DNA of 64,000 bases from Argentina anserina (GCF_933775445.1 NC_065872.1:23436001-23500000), one strand, 5' to 3'. Shown: positions 36,440 to 48,000, counted from the first letter of the stretch. A program made the numbers and translations. Notes: generated from the letters alone by a model not told the origin.

Positions 36440-37480
36440 CAGAATATAACTTGTAACCTTTAGATTTATCTGGATAACCTATGAAATAGCAGCTAACAGA
36501 CTTTTCATCAAGTTTGCTCATTTTTGGATTATAAATCCGAGCTTCTGGTGACAACCCCATACATGACAATGAAAAAAACTTGGTTTTCTACCACACCATA
36601 ATTCAAAAGAAGTTTTCTCTATGGCTTTACTTGGTGTTCTGTTGCAAATATAATTTGCAGTTTTTAAAGCCTCTCCCCATAAGAATTTTGGCAACCCAGT
36701 GGTACACATCATACACCTAACCATATTTATAAGGGTTCTATTCTTTCTCTCTGCAACACCATTTTGTTGGGGATTATAGGGTGTTGTATATTGAGCTTTA
36801 ATTCCATGCTCTTGCAGATACACGGCAAAAGGACCCTTTTGTTGACCTTTTTCTGTATATTTTCCATAAAATTCCCCACCTCTATCTGATCTTACTGTTT
36901 TGATCTTTCTCTCTAGTTGATTCTCTACCCCAGCCTTATAGATTTGAAAGGCTTTAAGTGCCTGTAATTTTTCTGAGAGTAGAGAAACATAACCGTATCT
37001 AGAGAAATCATCAATGAATGTAATGAAATACACGTTTCCACAGATAGTTTAGTGTTTAAATGGACCACAGATATCAGTGTGTATGAGTTCCAACAACTCT
37101 TTACTTCTTACTGCAGTCTTTTTCCGTTTGTTTGTCATCTTACCCTTAAAACATTCAATACAATCATGAAGGTCTGAAAAGTCTAACTCGTTTAAAATGT
37201 TGTTCTTTACTAATAGTTTCAGTCTCTCTTTGGATACATGGCCTAATCTTCTATGCCATAAATATGCAGATTTTTCATTGTTCCTGGTTCTCTTAACACC
37301 AGTTAAGGTGCTAGTACTTTTAGTGTTATATGTTTCAACAAAAGAAATATCTTGTTGAGATATTGAACAATTTAACTTTATATGATCATCCAATATCACA
37401 CCAGAACCAATTTGCTCTTTATTTCGAAAAATAAGAATTCTTTTATTGTCAATCAAAAAACTACATCTAGTTTTAATCAA
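36440..37480 (-). pseudogene. Copia GAG-pre-integrase and integrase
   Basis: The 37480-37049 frame has YLWHRRLGHVSKERLKLLVK, CIECFKGKMTNKRKK and LELIHTDICGPFKH, then an in-frame TAA at about 37049. The 37033-36518 frame continues with FITFIDDFSRYGYVSLLSEK, VRSDRGGEFYGKY, TTPYNPQQNGVAERKNRTLI and GEALKTANYICNRTPSKAIE. The acidic residues in TDICG, SDRGG and NGVAERKN form the integrase triad. After 36518 the C-terminal part is out of frame (visible as DNA homology to about 36440). Confidence 0.9.
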
Positions 37481-37675
37481 TTGGAAACTGAAACTAAATT
37501 CATTCTCATGGAAGGTACATAATAAACGTTATTCAAAACTAGAAATTTTCCGATCCTAAATCAAGTCTAAGACATCCTGCAGCTTTTACTGCCACCTTCA
37601 TCCCGTTTCCAACACGCAAGCTAACATCCTCACTTCTTGGAGTCCTGGTCTTTTTGAACCCCTGTAAGGAATTAG

Positions 37676-38525
37676 TTATGTGAATAGGTGACCCGGAATC
37701 AATCCACCAAGATTAACTTCTAAAGAAAAAACTATATTAGAAATAATCTTACCCTTTTTAGCTAGCCAAGCCTTATAGCCAGTACAATCCTTTTTCATGT
37801 GTCCTACTTTCTTACAAAAGTAGCACTTGAATCTGAATGGTTTGTTATCCTTTGGCCCTGTGGTTGCTGATGTCTTAGAGATGATCTTGTTAGGCTTAAG
37901 CTTGTTCTGTGGATGTGACTTCCTTTTCTTAGGCTTTTCAAGTAGGTAAAATAGTTGGGGTTTGCTTCTTAATCCTCTCCTCCTCATCAGAACATATGGC
38001 TATTAGTTCATCTAGAGTCCAGTTTTCCTTTTGAGCATTATAGCTAGTCCTGAGATGGTCAAAACTGCTTGGGAGTGTGTCCAGTGCATGATGCACCAGC
38101 AAGGTGTCTTGTACTCCCATCATCATCTCTTTAAGCCTATTGTTGATATTAATCAACTTTAATAAATGCTCCATGACTCCTCCAGTTCCTGAGTATTGTA
38201 GGCTATGATATTCCTTGTTTAGCCTAGCTATCTCAGCTTTCTCACTCTCCTTGAACTTAGCGGACACGGCCTTCATAAAATCAGTAGCAAATTCCGGCTC
38301 AGTCACGCATCATCTAATGCTTTTAGACATAGACTGCCTAATAACATTCTTAGCCATCATGTTTGAATGCATCCACTTCTTATAGTTAGCTTTGACTGTG
38401 GTTTTATCATCTTCTGCTGGGGTTTCAGGTCTATCCTCTTGAAAACAATAGCCTATCTTATCATTCATGGTGATATAGGTTTCTACAGAATCCTTCCAAG
38501 CTCTAAAGTTTGACCCAGTAAGCAT
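37676..38525 (-). pseudogene. Copia gag with zinc knuckle
   Basis: Start at 38525 (MLTGSNFRAWKDSVETYITM). The frame meets a TGA at about 38310, continues in the same frame (FMKAVSAKFKESEKAEIARL, GTGGVMEHLLKLININNRLK, HHALDTLPSSFDHLRTSYNA), and shifts near 37980. The zinc knuckle CYFCKKVGHMKKDC (C-x2-C-x4-H-x4-C, about 37830-37790) follows a Lys-rich stretch. This is the capsid and nucleocapsid region of a copia element, with one stop and one frameshift. Confidence 0.88.
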
Positions 38526-39335
38526 TAAAACACTGTTGAAGGTGAGGTAGGTGCTACCTAAAGAGCAAAAGAAAATTTTATGAGTTCTTAGCTTTCAGTG
38601 TTTTCTGTTTTGTCATACAATACCAATCAAGACAAGCATAAAACAAAAAATATCATAAAACAACACAGTCATATACTTGCATGTAATTTAATCCATAACT
38701 TTAATCAACATTAAGCAATACTTTTGAGCAATTACTTAACATCCTATAATTCTTTTCAATAAGCCACACAAGATAAAAACATGTTATCCAAAGAACCAAA
38801 TCAACATCTTTAGACAGAAGATTTAATTCCAAGTATCCGAATTTATTTTCATCAAATATGCTTATTATTGTCTGTATTCTAAAATCATATTTTAACCACT
38901 TCTTTGGAAGAATAAAATATGAATTTAAAAACACAGAACACATCTTTTCAATTTGTTATCTTGAAAATTCCTGCAGATATCAAAGAAGAATGCTTTGTGC
39001 AATATGTTCAATTATACCAACAGGAACCCACAAACCAATTTTGAGCTTATAACTTTGTTTTCTACCCATACAATCTTTATAAGAAAACTAAGCTTTGTGC
39101 CTTGTAAACCTTTTACAATGTATAAAATTGGGAGATTTTAAACTTCTGCATACATTGTCCGTCAATTACAGCACACACATAGAATGCAATCATTCAATTC
39201 ATTCAATTCAACCATAGAGTATATATTTGCATAGAAAATTAAATTTCCCAGCCATACAGGAACCACACGTCAACCACAATCCAAGTCTCTAAGCTACTCT
39301 TATATGCACGCTGGGTGTGCTCTAGGGTTCTTATG

Positions 39336-39369
<34 letters not shown>

Positions 39370-39888
39370 TCATATAATCTGCTTAATTTGAAATCGGAAA
39401 ACCTTTAAGAAAAACCTGTTTTGCTTTTTTCCCAAATTTGCTGCAGTTTTTGAGCGGAAGCATAGAACAATTTAATGAATCAGCAGCAATTCAGTTTGGG
39501 TTATGAATTCAGTAAGAGACGTAAAGGTCTCAATCGCTTCTGATCCAGTCGTCTTCCCGTATCCAGAAGCTCAACGTTTTGAAAAACACAACGGCTAAAA
39601 TTTTTCTGGGTTGTTGTTCTTGAGTTCGGATTGGGTTGAGATCGGATCCGCGTGTTTGCAACCGGTTCGACCCGTAAAGCAAAATTTCTCAGTAGTAACG
39701 TTCGCGACCAGCAGTAACGCTCGCGACCAGCAGTCACGCTCGCGACCCTCAGTGACGCTCGCGACCACCAGTGACGTTCGTGACCATCAGTAATGCTCGC
39801 GACCATCAAGTATATCTCCCTTTTTTTTTGTTAAAATCTAAAACCGATTTTTAGTTATGCAAAACTGAAAATTTTTGTGCTCATAATT
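38526..39888 (-). other. Copia leader between primer site and gag
   Basis: About 1.36 kb with no conserved coding. It contains an (AT)n microsatellite (about 39343-39367) and a six-copy 19-bp tandem repeat (39690-39808). A 102-codon minus-strand frame (39809-39501) covers the repeat, but the 19-bp unit is not a multiple of three and the frame is probably fortuitous. Confidence 0.6.
39690..39808. repeat. 19-bp tandem repeat in the copia leader
   Basis: Six head-to-tail copies of CAGTAACGCTCGCGACCAG with substitutions between copies. The first copy has an extra three bases. Each unit carries CGCTCGCGACC, so the array is CpG-rich in an otherwise AT-rich leader. Confidence 0.85.
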
Positions 39889-39900
39889 GCTCTGATACCA
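39889..39900 (-). other. Primer binding site, initiator tRNA-Met
   Basis: On the minus strand TGGTATCAGAGC follows three bases after the LTR end and is the classic plant copia primer site complementary to initiator tRNA-Met. Confidence 0.92.
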
Positions 39901-39903
39901 AAA

Positions 39904-40408
39904 TGTAAATCAAAATTACATGATATGAGTACAAAACCAAAGATCATATGCATAACAACTAATCGTTAACTTAGTGAATGAGATTAACTTACCATCTTCA
40001 TGAACGACGACACCGTGATCTATTGTGCCTTAATCCGAGGTCACAAGGTGCTAGGCAAAGTCTTCTGTTAGTCACTACTCTCTGCTTTCTCAATGGACAT
40101 AAACTCACGCAAATAACTCGTAGTGATAACAGGGACGTTTACCATCTATATATGGAGAATCTTTAACCCTTAAGAGTCCTTCCATTAAAGACATATTGTA
40201 AGTTAAGTCATCTTATTTAGATTCCTGATTCAATACTGATTTGTAGTCTTGCTTCTAGACTTAAATTAGGATTCCTTACCATAATGATATAATACACGAA
40301 ATCATTAGGAATTAGATTTGATACTATCTTTGTTTCCATGTAGAAATAGATTATGACATTAAACATGATAATCATATAATATGTGATATGTCCAAAATCG
40401 ATCTAACA
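39904..40408 (-). repeat. 5' LTR of the copia element
   Basis: 505 bp, nine mismatches by eye to 20852-21356. Flanked on the right by TGATG (40409-40413), the copy of the target duplication at 20847-20851. Confidence 0.95.
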
Positions 40409-40413
40409 TGATG

Positions 40414-40980
40414 TTGTTGCGATGGATGGAGAAGTTGTCAACAGAAACCCTAAATTTATATTGATGCCTAGGGCATATCGCGAAGGTAGTTCCCTAATGA
40501 AAACCTGGAAAATATGAGGGAATCGAGTAACTTCCACTTTTAAGGCGCCAAAAGGAGCCGGTCACCCATATTTTGCTGATAAATATGTTACGGAATCATG
40601 GCAGACCAAGAATTTCTTCAATATAAATGCGGTGAAAATAATTTGGGTATTGTGACTTACCCAATTTAATTCAAATAACAAATTTGATCAAGATGTCGAA
40701 GATTTTCCTTCATGTCAGATTAAATTCTGGAAGTCCTACTTAAAAGGGAAATTCTCATGATCTGTACAATCCTAGAGAATGTCTACAAAATTTTAGATTC
40801 CCTACAAAGTTGGGAATTCTTTACAAAATTCATGAGTCCCTACAAGTCTAGGGAAACTTCTACACGTTGCGGACCTGGAAACTAGCTCCGAAAATTCCCA
40901 AAGTCAAAGTATAAACTTCAAGCTGCATCTCCGGCACGTGACAACGACATGTTCGCGGCGCGTCTTGAAGTGGGGGCATT
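40414..40980 (+). other. Last internal part of the Tat element, with polypurine tract
   Basis: Continues the Tat sequence that was interrupted at 20851. No reading frame was recognised. The stretch GAAGTGGGGGCATT (40967-40980) abuts the 3' LTR and is the plus-strand primer. Confidence 0.75.
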
Positions 40981-41723
40981 TGTAGACACATAAAATTTAA
41001 TGAAATAAATAATTTTCATTAAAATATTAATCGACCATGGGCCCGACAAATTGCAATGTGGCCCAAAAGTCAACAAAGTCAGCGTGGATCCGAGGAAGAC
41101 ACGCGTCAGCACGTAAATGAGTTATCATAACCAAAATTGTGTGATTCTGACTTAAATGAGAAATTAAATGTCTTTGACAAATTCGATATTAATTAAACTA
41201 GATTGATTATCGAAATGGAAGTCAGACATTTAATTAAATTGATAAATTTCTTAAACGGTCATAATTAAATCAATTATTTAAATCAGATTAATTTATTTAT
41301 GGAAATAAATATTTTTTTATTAATTAGTAAATATAAATTGATTTAATTATACGATTATGGAAACATAATTAATTAGGTGTCATCAAAACATTCCTTATGA
41401 GGAGAAGCCTTGACACTATAAATACTCTCCCTCCAAACTCATGAGGGGGACTTCGGCAAAACAGAGCAAAATCACTATGAAGAAATTATAAAGTCTTTCA
41501 AATCTACGAAGAACCATAAATCTACCAAATTGCGCGTTCTTCACCAAATCCAAATCCAAAGTCTCAAGATTAAGTGCTCGTCGCCCTTCAGTCAATTCAC
41601 ATCCGGAGATAGAATCAGAGGGATTCACAAAAATTGTAACCCCACACTTTATTATCAATAAAATTATATTTTATTTATACACGTGTCTGCATTATATTTT
41701 GTTTTCAGATTCTCGTGTCTACA
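40981..41723 (+). repeat. 3' LTR of the Tat element
   Basis: 743 bp, TGTAGACA...TGTCTACA, collinear with 7905-8645. Followed by the target duplication CTTGT (41724-41728). Confidence 0.95.
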
Positions 41724-41728
41724 CTTGT

Positions 41729-42124
41729 CATAGTCGCGCTGTGGTCTTGTCATATTCATTTTTAAGCATGTTGAAAAATACTTTAACGAACAAATGTTCA
41801 CCATATCTTCATTTTCTCAAAAATAAAAAAATATGGTATGAAAACGTTGATGGACGTCACCTTATTGTTTGCGGTCCGGTTCGGTTTCTACCCAGCTCTA
41901 AAAAAATGGAGTAACCAAAATCTAGGAGAAATGAATCAGATGAAAAAAATTAAAGATAATTGCAGCTTGCTTCAAGGCTTCGTGTTTGTTGTTTTTCTCA
42001 TGTAAAGCGACAACAGAATTTTGTGGTACATGCTTTGGCAAAAGGCAGGCCATGAAGTGGGTTTTACTCGTTCGGCTTCATCCATTGCCGCTCATTGCTT
42101 TCTTCTTTGATCGAACCGGTAGTG
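41729..42124. other. Intergenic DNA between the Tat and hAT insertions
   Basis: About 400 bp, no gene recognised. It should be continuous with 7456-7899 in the pre-insertion chromosome. Confidence 0.6.
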
Positions 42125-42849
42125 GTTGTGTTCAGGGCCTGCCCTGAGGGAGGGCAGCCAGTGTCGCACGGGGCCCAGGGCCCAAAATTCCAATTTTTTT
42201 TTCTATTTGTTTGTTTATTGGTAATAAATTTAATATAATTAATGAAGTAAAACCACACACCACACAATCGTGTTCTCCAACCTGTCGATCAGTCTTCTTC
42301 TCCCCTTTTTTTCTACAGCCTTCAATTCACAATCTTTGTTCCAACTTCCAAAAAATCTAACTCTATTCATTCTTCAATCTTCTTCCCTCTTAAAATCTTG
42401 ATCTTAAATTTCTGGTTTTGCCATTGAAAAAGGTTTGTTTCGAATCTCTTTGTTTCATATAAAATTGATATATGATAATATGAAATTGGTATATGAAATT
42501 GTACTTATGGAATTGTGTTGTACTGCTATGTTTCTGCAGAGAAGATTGGATGTGTCATGTGTGCTTTCACTGCTTTGGTTTGATAAAATGAGTTGAAGTG
42601 GAATAGCAGATGTGCTCTTTGATCAGCTGTGCAATATTCACCATTCATGTTCTATTGTTCTATTACTGTATTGCAATTTTTAGTTTAAGGCAATGTTTTC
42701 TAAAAAAAGGAATAGGGTGGTTCTAAAAAAAAGGAAATAAACTAGAAGAAGAAACAATAATAAAACCTCAAAGAGGTTCTATTCAAAAACTTTAGAATAA
42801 GAAAAGAAACCTTTCTTCTGGAAACCAAAGTGAAAATGTAGTGAATCAA

Positions 42850-43115
42850 AGAGCATAAGATATTGCTGAAAATGAGAATGTCATAATTGAAGAAACCACA
42901 AATGTGCCTGAAAATGAAATTCAAGTAAATGAAGAAACAATAAATGTTGCTAAAAATCAAAGAACAAACGAGGCTGAAAATGAGAATGTGATAAACGAAG
43001 AAACGACAAATATGCCTGAAAATGGAAATGAAATAAATGAAGAAACGACAAATGTGCCTGAAAATAAAAATGAAATAAATGAAGAAACAACAAATGTGCT
43101 TGAAAATGAGACTGT
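42850..43115 (+). repeat. About 42-bp coding tandem repeat in the hAT element
   Basis: Repeats of roughly 14 codons encode variants of [14 protein letters not shown]. The third to fifth copies are the closest to each other and the outer ones are degenerate. The protein is Glu/Asn/Thr-rich, replacing the zinc-finger N-terminus expected in autonomous relatives. Confidence 0.75.
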
Positions 43116-44750
43116 AATAATAAAAAAAATTAAAGCAGCTAAATATTTTTCTGTGATTCTTGATTGCACTCCTGATGCTAGCCACAAAGAGCAAATGACT
43201 TTTATAATTAGATGTGTTGATGTTGAAAGTCCCCCGATAAAAAAAAGAAGAATATTTTCTGGAGTTTTTAAATGTGGAAAACACATCTGGCTTGGGTCTT
43301 TTTGGTGAATTACAAGCTGCTCTTAACTCTCTCGGTTTGAATATTGATGATGTGAGGGGACAAGGGTATGATATTGGTTCTAATATGAGAGGGAAACATT
43401 AAGGTGTTCAGAAATGATTACTTGACATAAATCCTAGAGCTTTTTATATGCCTTGTGGTTGTCATTCTCTAAATTTGATTCTTTCTGATATGGCAAACTC
43501 TTGTTTAAAAGGAAACTCTTTTTTTGTGTGCATGCCAAGCCTTATATAATGTGTTTGCTAATTCAACAAAGCGATGGGACATTTTGTTTGAATATGCGGA
43601 TGACTTAACTTTGAAATCTTTGTGTGTGACACGATGGGAGAGTCGTATAAAAAGTGTGAAAGCAATTAAAAGTCAATTTCCAAAAATAAAAAATGCTTTG
43701 ATCAAATTAGCTGAAGTTTCTGATGATTCTAAGATAAGTTGGGATGCTGAGAAATTAGTTTCATGTGAATTTTCAAGTTTTGATTTTGTTCTGAGTTTGG
43801 TTATATGGTATGACATCTTGTTCAAAATAAACTTGGTGAGCAAAAACTTGCAGTCTAAGGATATGCTTCTTGATGTAGCTATTGAAAGTTTGAAAGGGCT
43901 GGTTTCATTTTTTGAGAAATATAGGGAGAATGAGTTTAATTCTACTATCACTGATGCGAAAGAAATTGTTGATGAAATGGGAATTGAACCATTTTTTCAT
44001 GTACCGCGTAAGGCTACAAGAAAGAGACATTTTGATGAAAATCCTAATACAGAAAGAGAACAACAATCTGCTCAAGAAAATTTTAGAATAGACTACTTTC
44101 TTGTTTTGGTTGATATGGCAATTTCTCAATTGAAAACCAGATTTGAACAAATGGAACTTTTTAAATCTATGTTTGGCTTCTTATTTGATGCATCACGGTT
44201 GATTGTATTGGATGATGAAGGAATGAAAAATTGTTGTCTAAACCTTGAAAATGCTTTGAAACATGGTGAGGATTGTGATATTGATGCTAAGGTTTTACTT
44301 TCAGAATTGCAAATATTGCAAGATATGCTGCCAACTGAAACATATGAAACTGAAAAACCATGGAGTTCCATTGAAATTATGGAATTCACAAAAAAAAAAA
44401 TGGATTTCTTTCCAAATATTTTGGTTACTTATCAGCTTTTGTTGACTGTACCTACTACTGTGGCATCAGCGGAAAGAAGTTTTCAAAACTAAAGTTGATA
44501 AAATCTTATTTGCGGACATCTATGGCTCAAGATAGGTTGAATGGACTGGCACTATTGAGTATTGAGAAGAATATGTTGAAAGTTGTTGAAGCTGAACATA
44601 TTGTTCATGACTTTGCTTCTAAAAATACAAGAATGAGTCATTTTTCAGATGAGATGTGGTTCATATCTGATTGTATGTACAAGAGGTGCAAGTTGGTACT
44701 TTTCTCTGGGGTAATGGTTTTATGTCTCCCCCCATTGTACCATGTTTTAA
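42850..44750 (+). pseudogene. hAT transposase, broken
   Basis: An acidic repeat region (42850-43110) precedes [20 protein letters not shown] and [12 protein letters not shown], the start of the RNase-H-like DUF4371 domain with its Asp. The frame is lost after KCGKHIWLG at about 43300. [22 protein letters not shown] and FYMPCGCHSLNLILSDMANS follow in other frames with stops. The 43524-44492 segment is open (CVTRWESRIKSVKAIKSQFP, KATRKRHFDENPN, VTYQLLLTVPTTVASAERSF). After another frame break comes LKLIKSYLRTSMAQDRLNGL, completing the hAT C-terminal dimerisation domain. Several breaks rule out a working enzyme. Confidence 0.88.
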
Positions 44751-44909
44751 CATTTCAATAAAAAATTTCAGGCGTGGGGATGAGTCTCCTAATATTGTAC
44801 TTGGCTCGGTTCCAAATCCCGAAAAGAAAAATTTGTTTTTTTTTGTGTAAGTGCCATTTTTTTCTTCGCACTGGGCCTCAAATCCCTTAGAGCCGGCCAT
44901 GGTTGTGTT

Positions 44910-45089
44910 AGCGGTTTTAAGTTCGTAAATTTTTCTTCTTGTTGAAAAAAAGAAAGATAATTTTATTATTATAATAAAGCCAATGAGGGTAACCTTGTAA
45001 GGGGAGAGGGGAAATGAGATAGAAAAAAAAAAAGGAGAAGAGAAAAGGAAAAAGGGGATCGAGATCAGAGGAAATCAAAAATTCAAACA
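44910..45089 (+). other. Promoter-proximal region and 5' UTR of the BPM gene
   Basis: Only about 180 bp separate the hAT insertion from the BPM start codon. The purine-rich stretch 44998-45080 looks like 5' untranslated sequence. The hAT element therefore lies within what should be the BPM promoter. Confidence 0.5.
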
Positions 45090-48000
45090 ATGTCTTCACA
45101 GAGCATCAACACTCGCCAGAAGAGCAGCGGCGTGGTGCTGCCGTCGAGCTCGCGCTTCGTCACCCAGACCGTGAACGGGTCCCACCAGTTCCTGATCAAA
45201 GGCTACTCCCTCGCCAAAGGCATCGGCGTCGGCAAACACATCGCCAGCGAGAATTTCACCATCGGCGGCTACCAGTGGGCCGTCTACTTCTACCCGGACG
45301 GCAAGAACCCCGAGGAAAACTCCGCCTACGTCTCCGTCTTCATCGCCCTCGCCTCCGAAGGCAGCGACGTCCGCGCCCTCTTCGAGTTGACCCTGGTTGA
45401 CCAAGGCCCCGGCGCCAAGCACAAGGTCCACTCCCATTTCGACCGCTCCCTCGAGAGCGGGCCCTACACCCTCAAGTACCGAGGCAGCATGTGGTGAGTC
45501 CCCTTTTACAGTTGTACTTGCATTATTTACCAACGCTACACGCTCAGTGTTTTGTTCCAGGGGCTACAAGCGGTTTTACCGGCGCACTATGCTCGAGTCT
45601 TCGACCTTTCTCAAGGATGATTGCTTGAAAATCAACTGCACCGTCGGAGTCGTGGTCTCTGCAATCGATAGTTCCAGGCTGCACTCCATTGATGTGCCCG
45701 AGTCTGACATCGGAGCGCATTTCGGTGTGTTCTTGGACAATGGGGAAGGCTCCGATGTTACTTTCAGTGTCTCCGGGGTCCGGTTCCCTGCTCACAAGCT
45801 TGTACTGGCTGCCCGTTCCCCGCAGTTCGACAATGAATTCCTTAGTGGACTGGATGCGGACGGTCAGGAAATACTCGTCGACAACATGGAACCTAAAGTG
45901 TTTAAGGTAGCACTTGTCGAATTTACTTGTTTTTTCGATAATGATGGTTTGTGGCTTTGAGAAGATGTGATTGATATTTGTTGTTTTGCTGGGGCAGGCT
46001 CTGCTGCACTTCCTATATACAGATAATCTCATTGAAGATGAGGACTTCTCGGAGTCAAGTTCGTCAGCCTGTATGCCCTCGTTATCGGATGTATTAGCGG
46101 CAAAGCTGCTAGCAGCTGCAGACAAGTATGGCTTGACAAGGCTTCGACTCATGTGCGAATCTGTTCTCTGCAAGGATATATCTGTCAATTCTGTTGCCAA
46201 TATTCTCGCCTTAGCTGATCGCTATTCTGCTGTTGAACTAAAATCTGTTTGCCTGAAGTTTGCTGCTGCAAATCTAGTTGGTACCTCTCTCTCTCTCTCT
46301 CTCTCTCTCCCCTTGTGTTCAGCTTTAATGTATCAGAACTCAAGTACTATATATAGGAAAAGTCAGGCCAGTGTCATTTCTGTATGAATTGCCTCGTAAT
46401 TTCTGTTCAAGGATTGGCACCCAACTAGCAGTTACATTAGAAATTATGTCGTAAGTATTACCTTGAGTTACTTTATCTTTACCCTGTTGATCAGTAGAAG
46501 GAAAATGGTGTAATTTGTGCATTCTTTTTCTGCCGGTTTCTTCAGTGATATTTTTGAGAGGTTGCCATTTGGTCATTGCCATCTACTTTGGGTCAGCTAT
46601 TAGGTTATTTTGATGGCTGCTTTTACTCTTGTAACTGGACTGCTGTGGAGAAGTTGAAAAGTTCTTAGAGGGATGATGTTGCGTATAAGAGATCGTCTTT
46701 TAATTGACTGCTTTACTCTTTGTTCTGTTTATACTCTTCAGTAAATCGTGTATACGTGTATTGTAGTCCATTTGTGTATACATTTTATATAGCCCTGCCC
46801 TGTTCAGTAATAAAATTTATCTCTAGGATTAGTTGTTGTTTTGTTTAAAAACTGATCCTAGTGGTAATGGCACCATAGTCGTTGTAAAATAGGACTAGTG
46901 CTTTTTCTGGGTTGTTTAGTTAAGTTGCTCTTTCACATTAATGGTACATTATGGCTATCATCTCCCAGTTATTATTCCTGTCTTAATAAAAAGGTGTACT
47001 GGACTCTTGATTCTACTAACCAATAATTTTTCCCATGGATCGTCAATATCCTATGAGCAAAATCAAGAGTGTCCAAATGACCTTTTCTTAAGTATCCCCA
47101 ATTTAGGTGTTTTTATTTTAAATTTTTTACTGTAGATGGCCTTGAATGCTGATTACATATGGTTCATTGGAACCTCATTGAGCACTCTAAAGACTATGAG
47201 GAATTTGATTAGTAAAAACGGGAGATGATTGGATCAGAATGGTCTGGGTAGAGGTATGCTTGTTTGCATGGCCTGTAGGCAAGGGTGACTCTGGGTTCAT
47301 GCGCTTAGTTTTTGAACATATTATGCATATGATGGAAAACTTTGTGTGGTAAATTAAATTTGGGTACACTGAAGGATGCTGTGAAGCTGTTATGTATAAG
47401 GTCATATCAGACATTCTCGTAGGTAAATTCTTTGGTTTCTGTATTCAATTTGTCTGGAAAGTTTGTGGCAGATTGTTAGACTGGATTGTTCAAATTTCTC
47501 TCTGGACAGGATCGTTTCATTCTTAAAATCCGAAGCACATGTTGATCATGAATTTACATCATCATTTTCCTCAAGTTCAGCCTTTAAGTGCATGTTTATG
47601 GTTTGTTGTCTTATATATGTAATAAAGGAAAAATTTGCGTTATTTTTTATTCATAAGTTGCCTACAGCATTGTTTTAACATGATATTACAGTGACTTTTC
47701 CTGGAACTAAACCTGGCACTGCTCACTACAGTTAACTTCATTTTGTCTAATGGCTACCATATCTTTATATTCTGTTACATCTTTCCATTGGCATAGCATG
47801 TCATTTCTCATATTACTACTTGGCTTTGCCCATCCCAAAACCCCACCCCACCCCCTGGTCCCCGAATTCTAGCAAGCAGAACTGTCTATCTGCTCGCTAC
47901 ATTTACATGTGCAAATAGGCAGAAGTTTTTTTTTAATCTTAAATTAAGGCCATCAGGTAAGTTAATTTAAGGGTAACTTTGAGTTTTGCATTTTCATAAA

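Larger units (their letters stand above)
20852..40408 (-). mobile_element. Ty1-copia LTR retrotransposon, split by an Athila-type element
   Basis: Two 505-bp LTRs (20852-21356 and 39904-40408) are flanked by the identical target duplication TGATG (20847-20851 and 40409-40413). On the minus strand the order is LTR, initiator-Met tRNA primer site, long leader, gag with zinc knuckle, GAG-pre-integrase, integrase, RT, RNase H, purine tract, LTR. Integrase before RT defines copia. Without the nested element and its duplication it is about 7.1 kb. By eye I count 9 mismatches between the LTRs (about 1.8%), so it is clearly younger than the Tat host. Coding parts contain in-frame stops, frameshifts and a mutated RT catalytic box. 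Confidence 0.95.
7905..41723 (+). mobile_element. Ty3/gypsy Tat-type LTR retrotransposon, host of two nested insertions
   Basis: Two LTRs of 741 and 743 bp (7905-8645, 40981-41723) share the short inverted ends TGTAGACA/TGTCTACA. They are flanked by the identical 5-bp target duplication CTTGT at 7900-7904 and 41724-41728. Internal order is primer site, gag, protease, RT, RNase H, a second RNase-H-like domain, integrase, an antisense plant-mobile-domain gene, and a purine tract. That order, especially the second RNase H after the first and extra coding sequence between pol and the 3' LTR, fits the Tat/Ogre branch of Ty3 elements. All coding parts are broken by stops and frameshifts. A copia element (20852-40408) sits in its 3' part. 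Without that insert and its duplication the element would be about 14.3 kb. By eye the LTRs differ at roughly 40-45 positions (about 6%), so it is the oldest of the three insertions. Confidence 0.93.
42133..44901 (+). mobile_element. hAT-family DNA transposon, non-autonomous relic
   Basis: Flanked by perfect 8-bp duplications GTTGTGTT (42125-42132 and 44902-44909). Terminal inverted repeats are short and imperfect: left CAGGGCCTGCCC, right end read inwards CATGGCCGGCTC. Subterminal GGGCCCAGGGCCC on the left and CACTGGGCC on the right also mirror each other. It encodes a damaged transposase of the type often annotated as zinc finger MYM-type 1-like or TTF-type with hAT dimerisation domain. At 2.77 kb and without a zinc-finger N-terminus, it is shortened. 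Confidence 0.9.

Noticed and set aside
39501..39809. 102-codon minus-strand frame over the 19-bp repeats
   Set aside because: The repeat length is not a multiple of three and no gag-like or known motif is present.
42742..43284. Minus-strand hydrophobic frame rich in Phe and Ile
   Set aside because: It is the antisense of the acidic hAT repeats; the membrane-like look is a by-product.
45096..45533. 145-codon minus-strand frame opposite BPM exon 1
   Set aside because: Antisense to a well-supported GC-rich exon; the composition (Gly/Ala/Val/Glu) is what complementary GC-rich codons produce.
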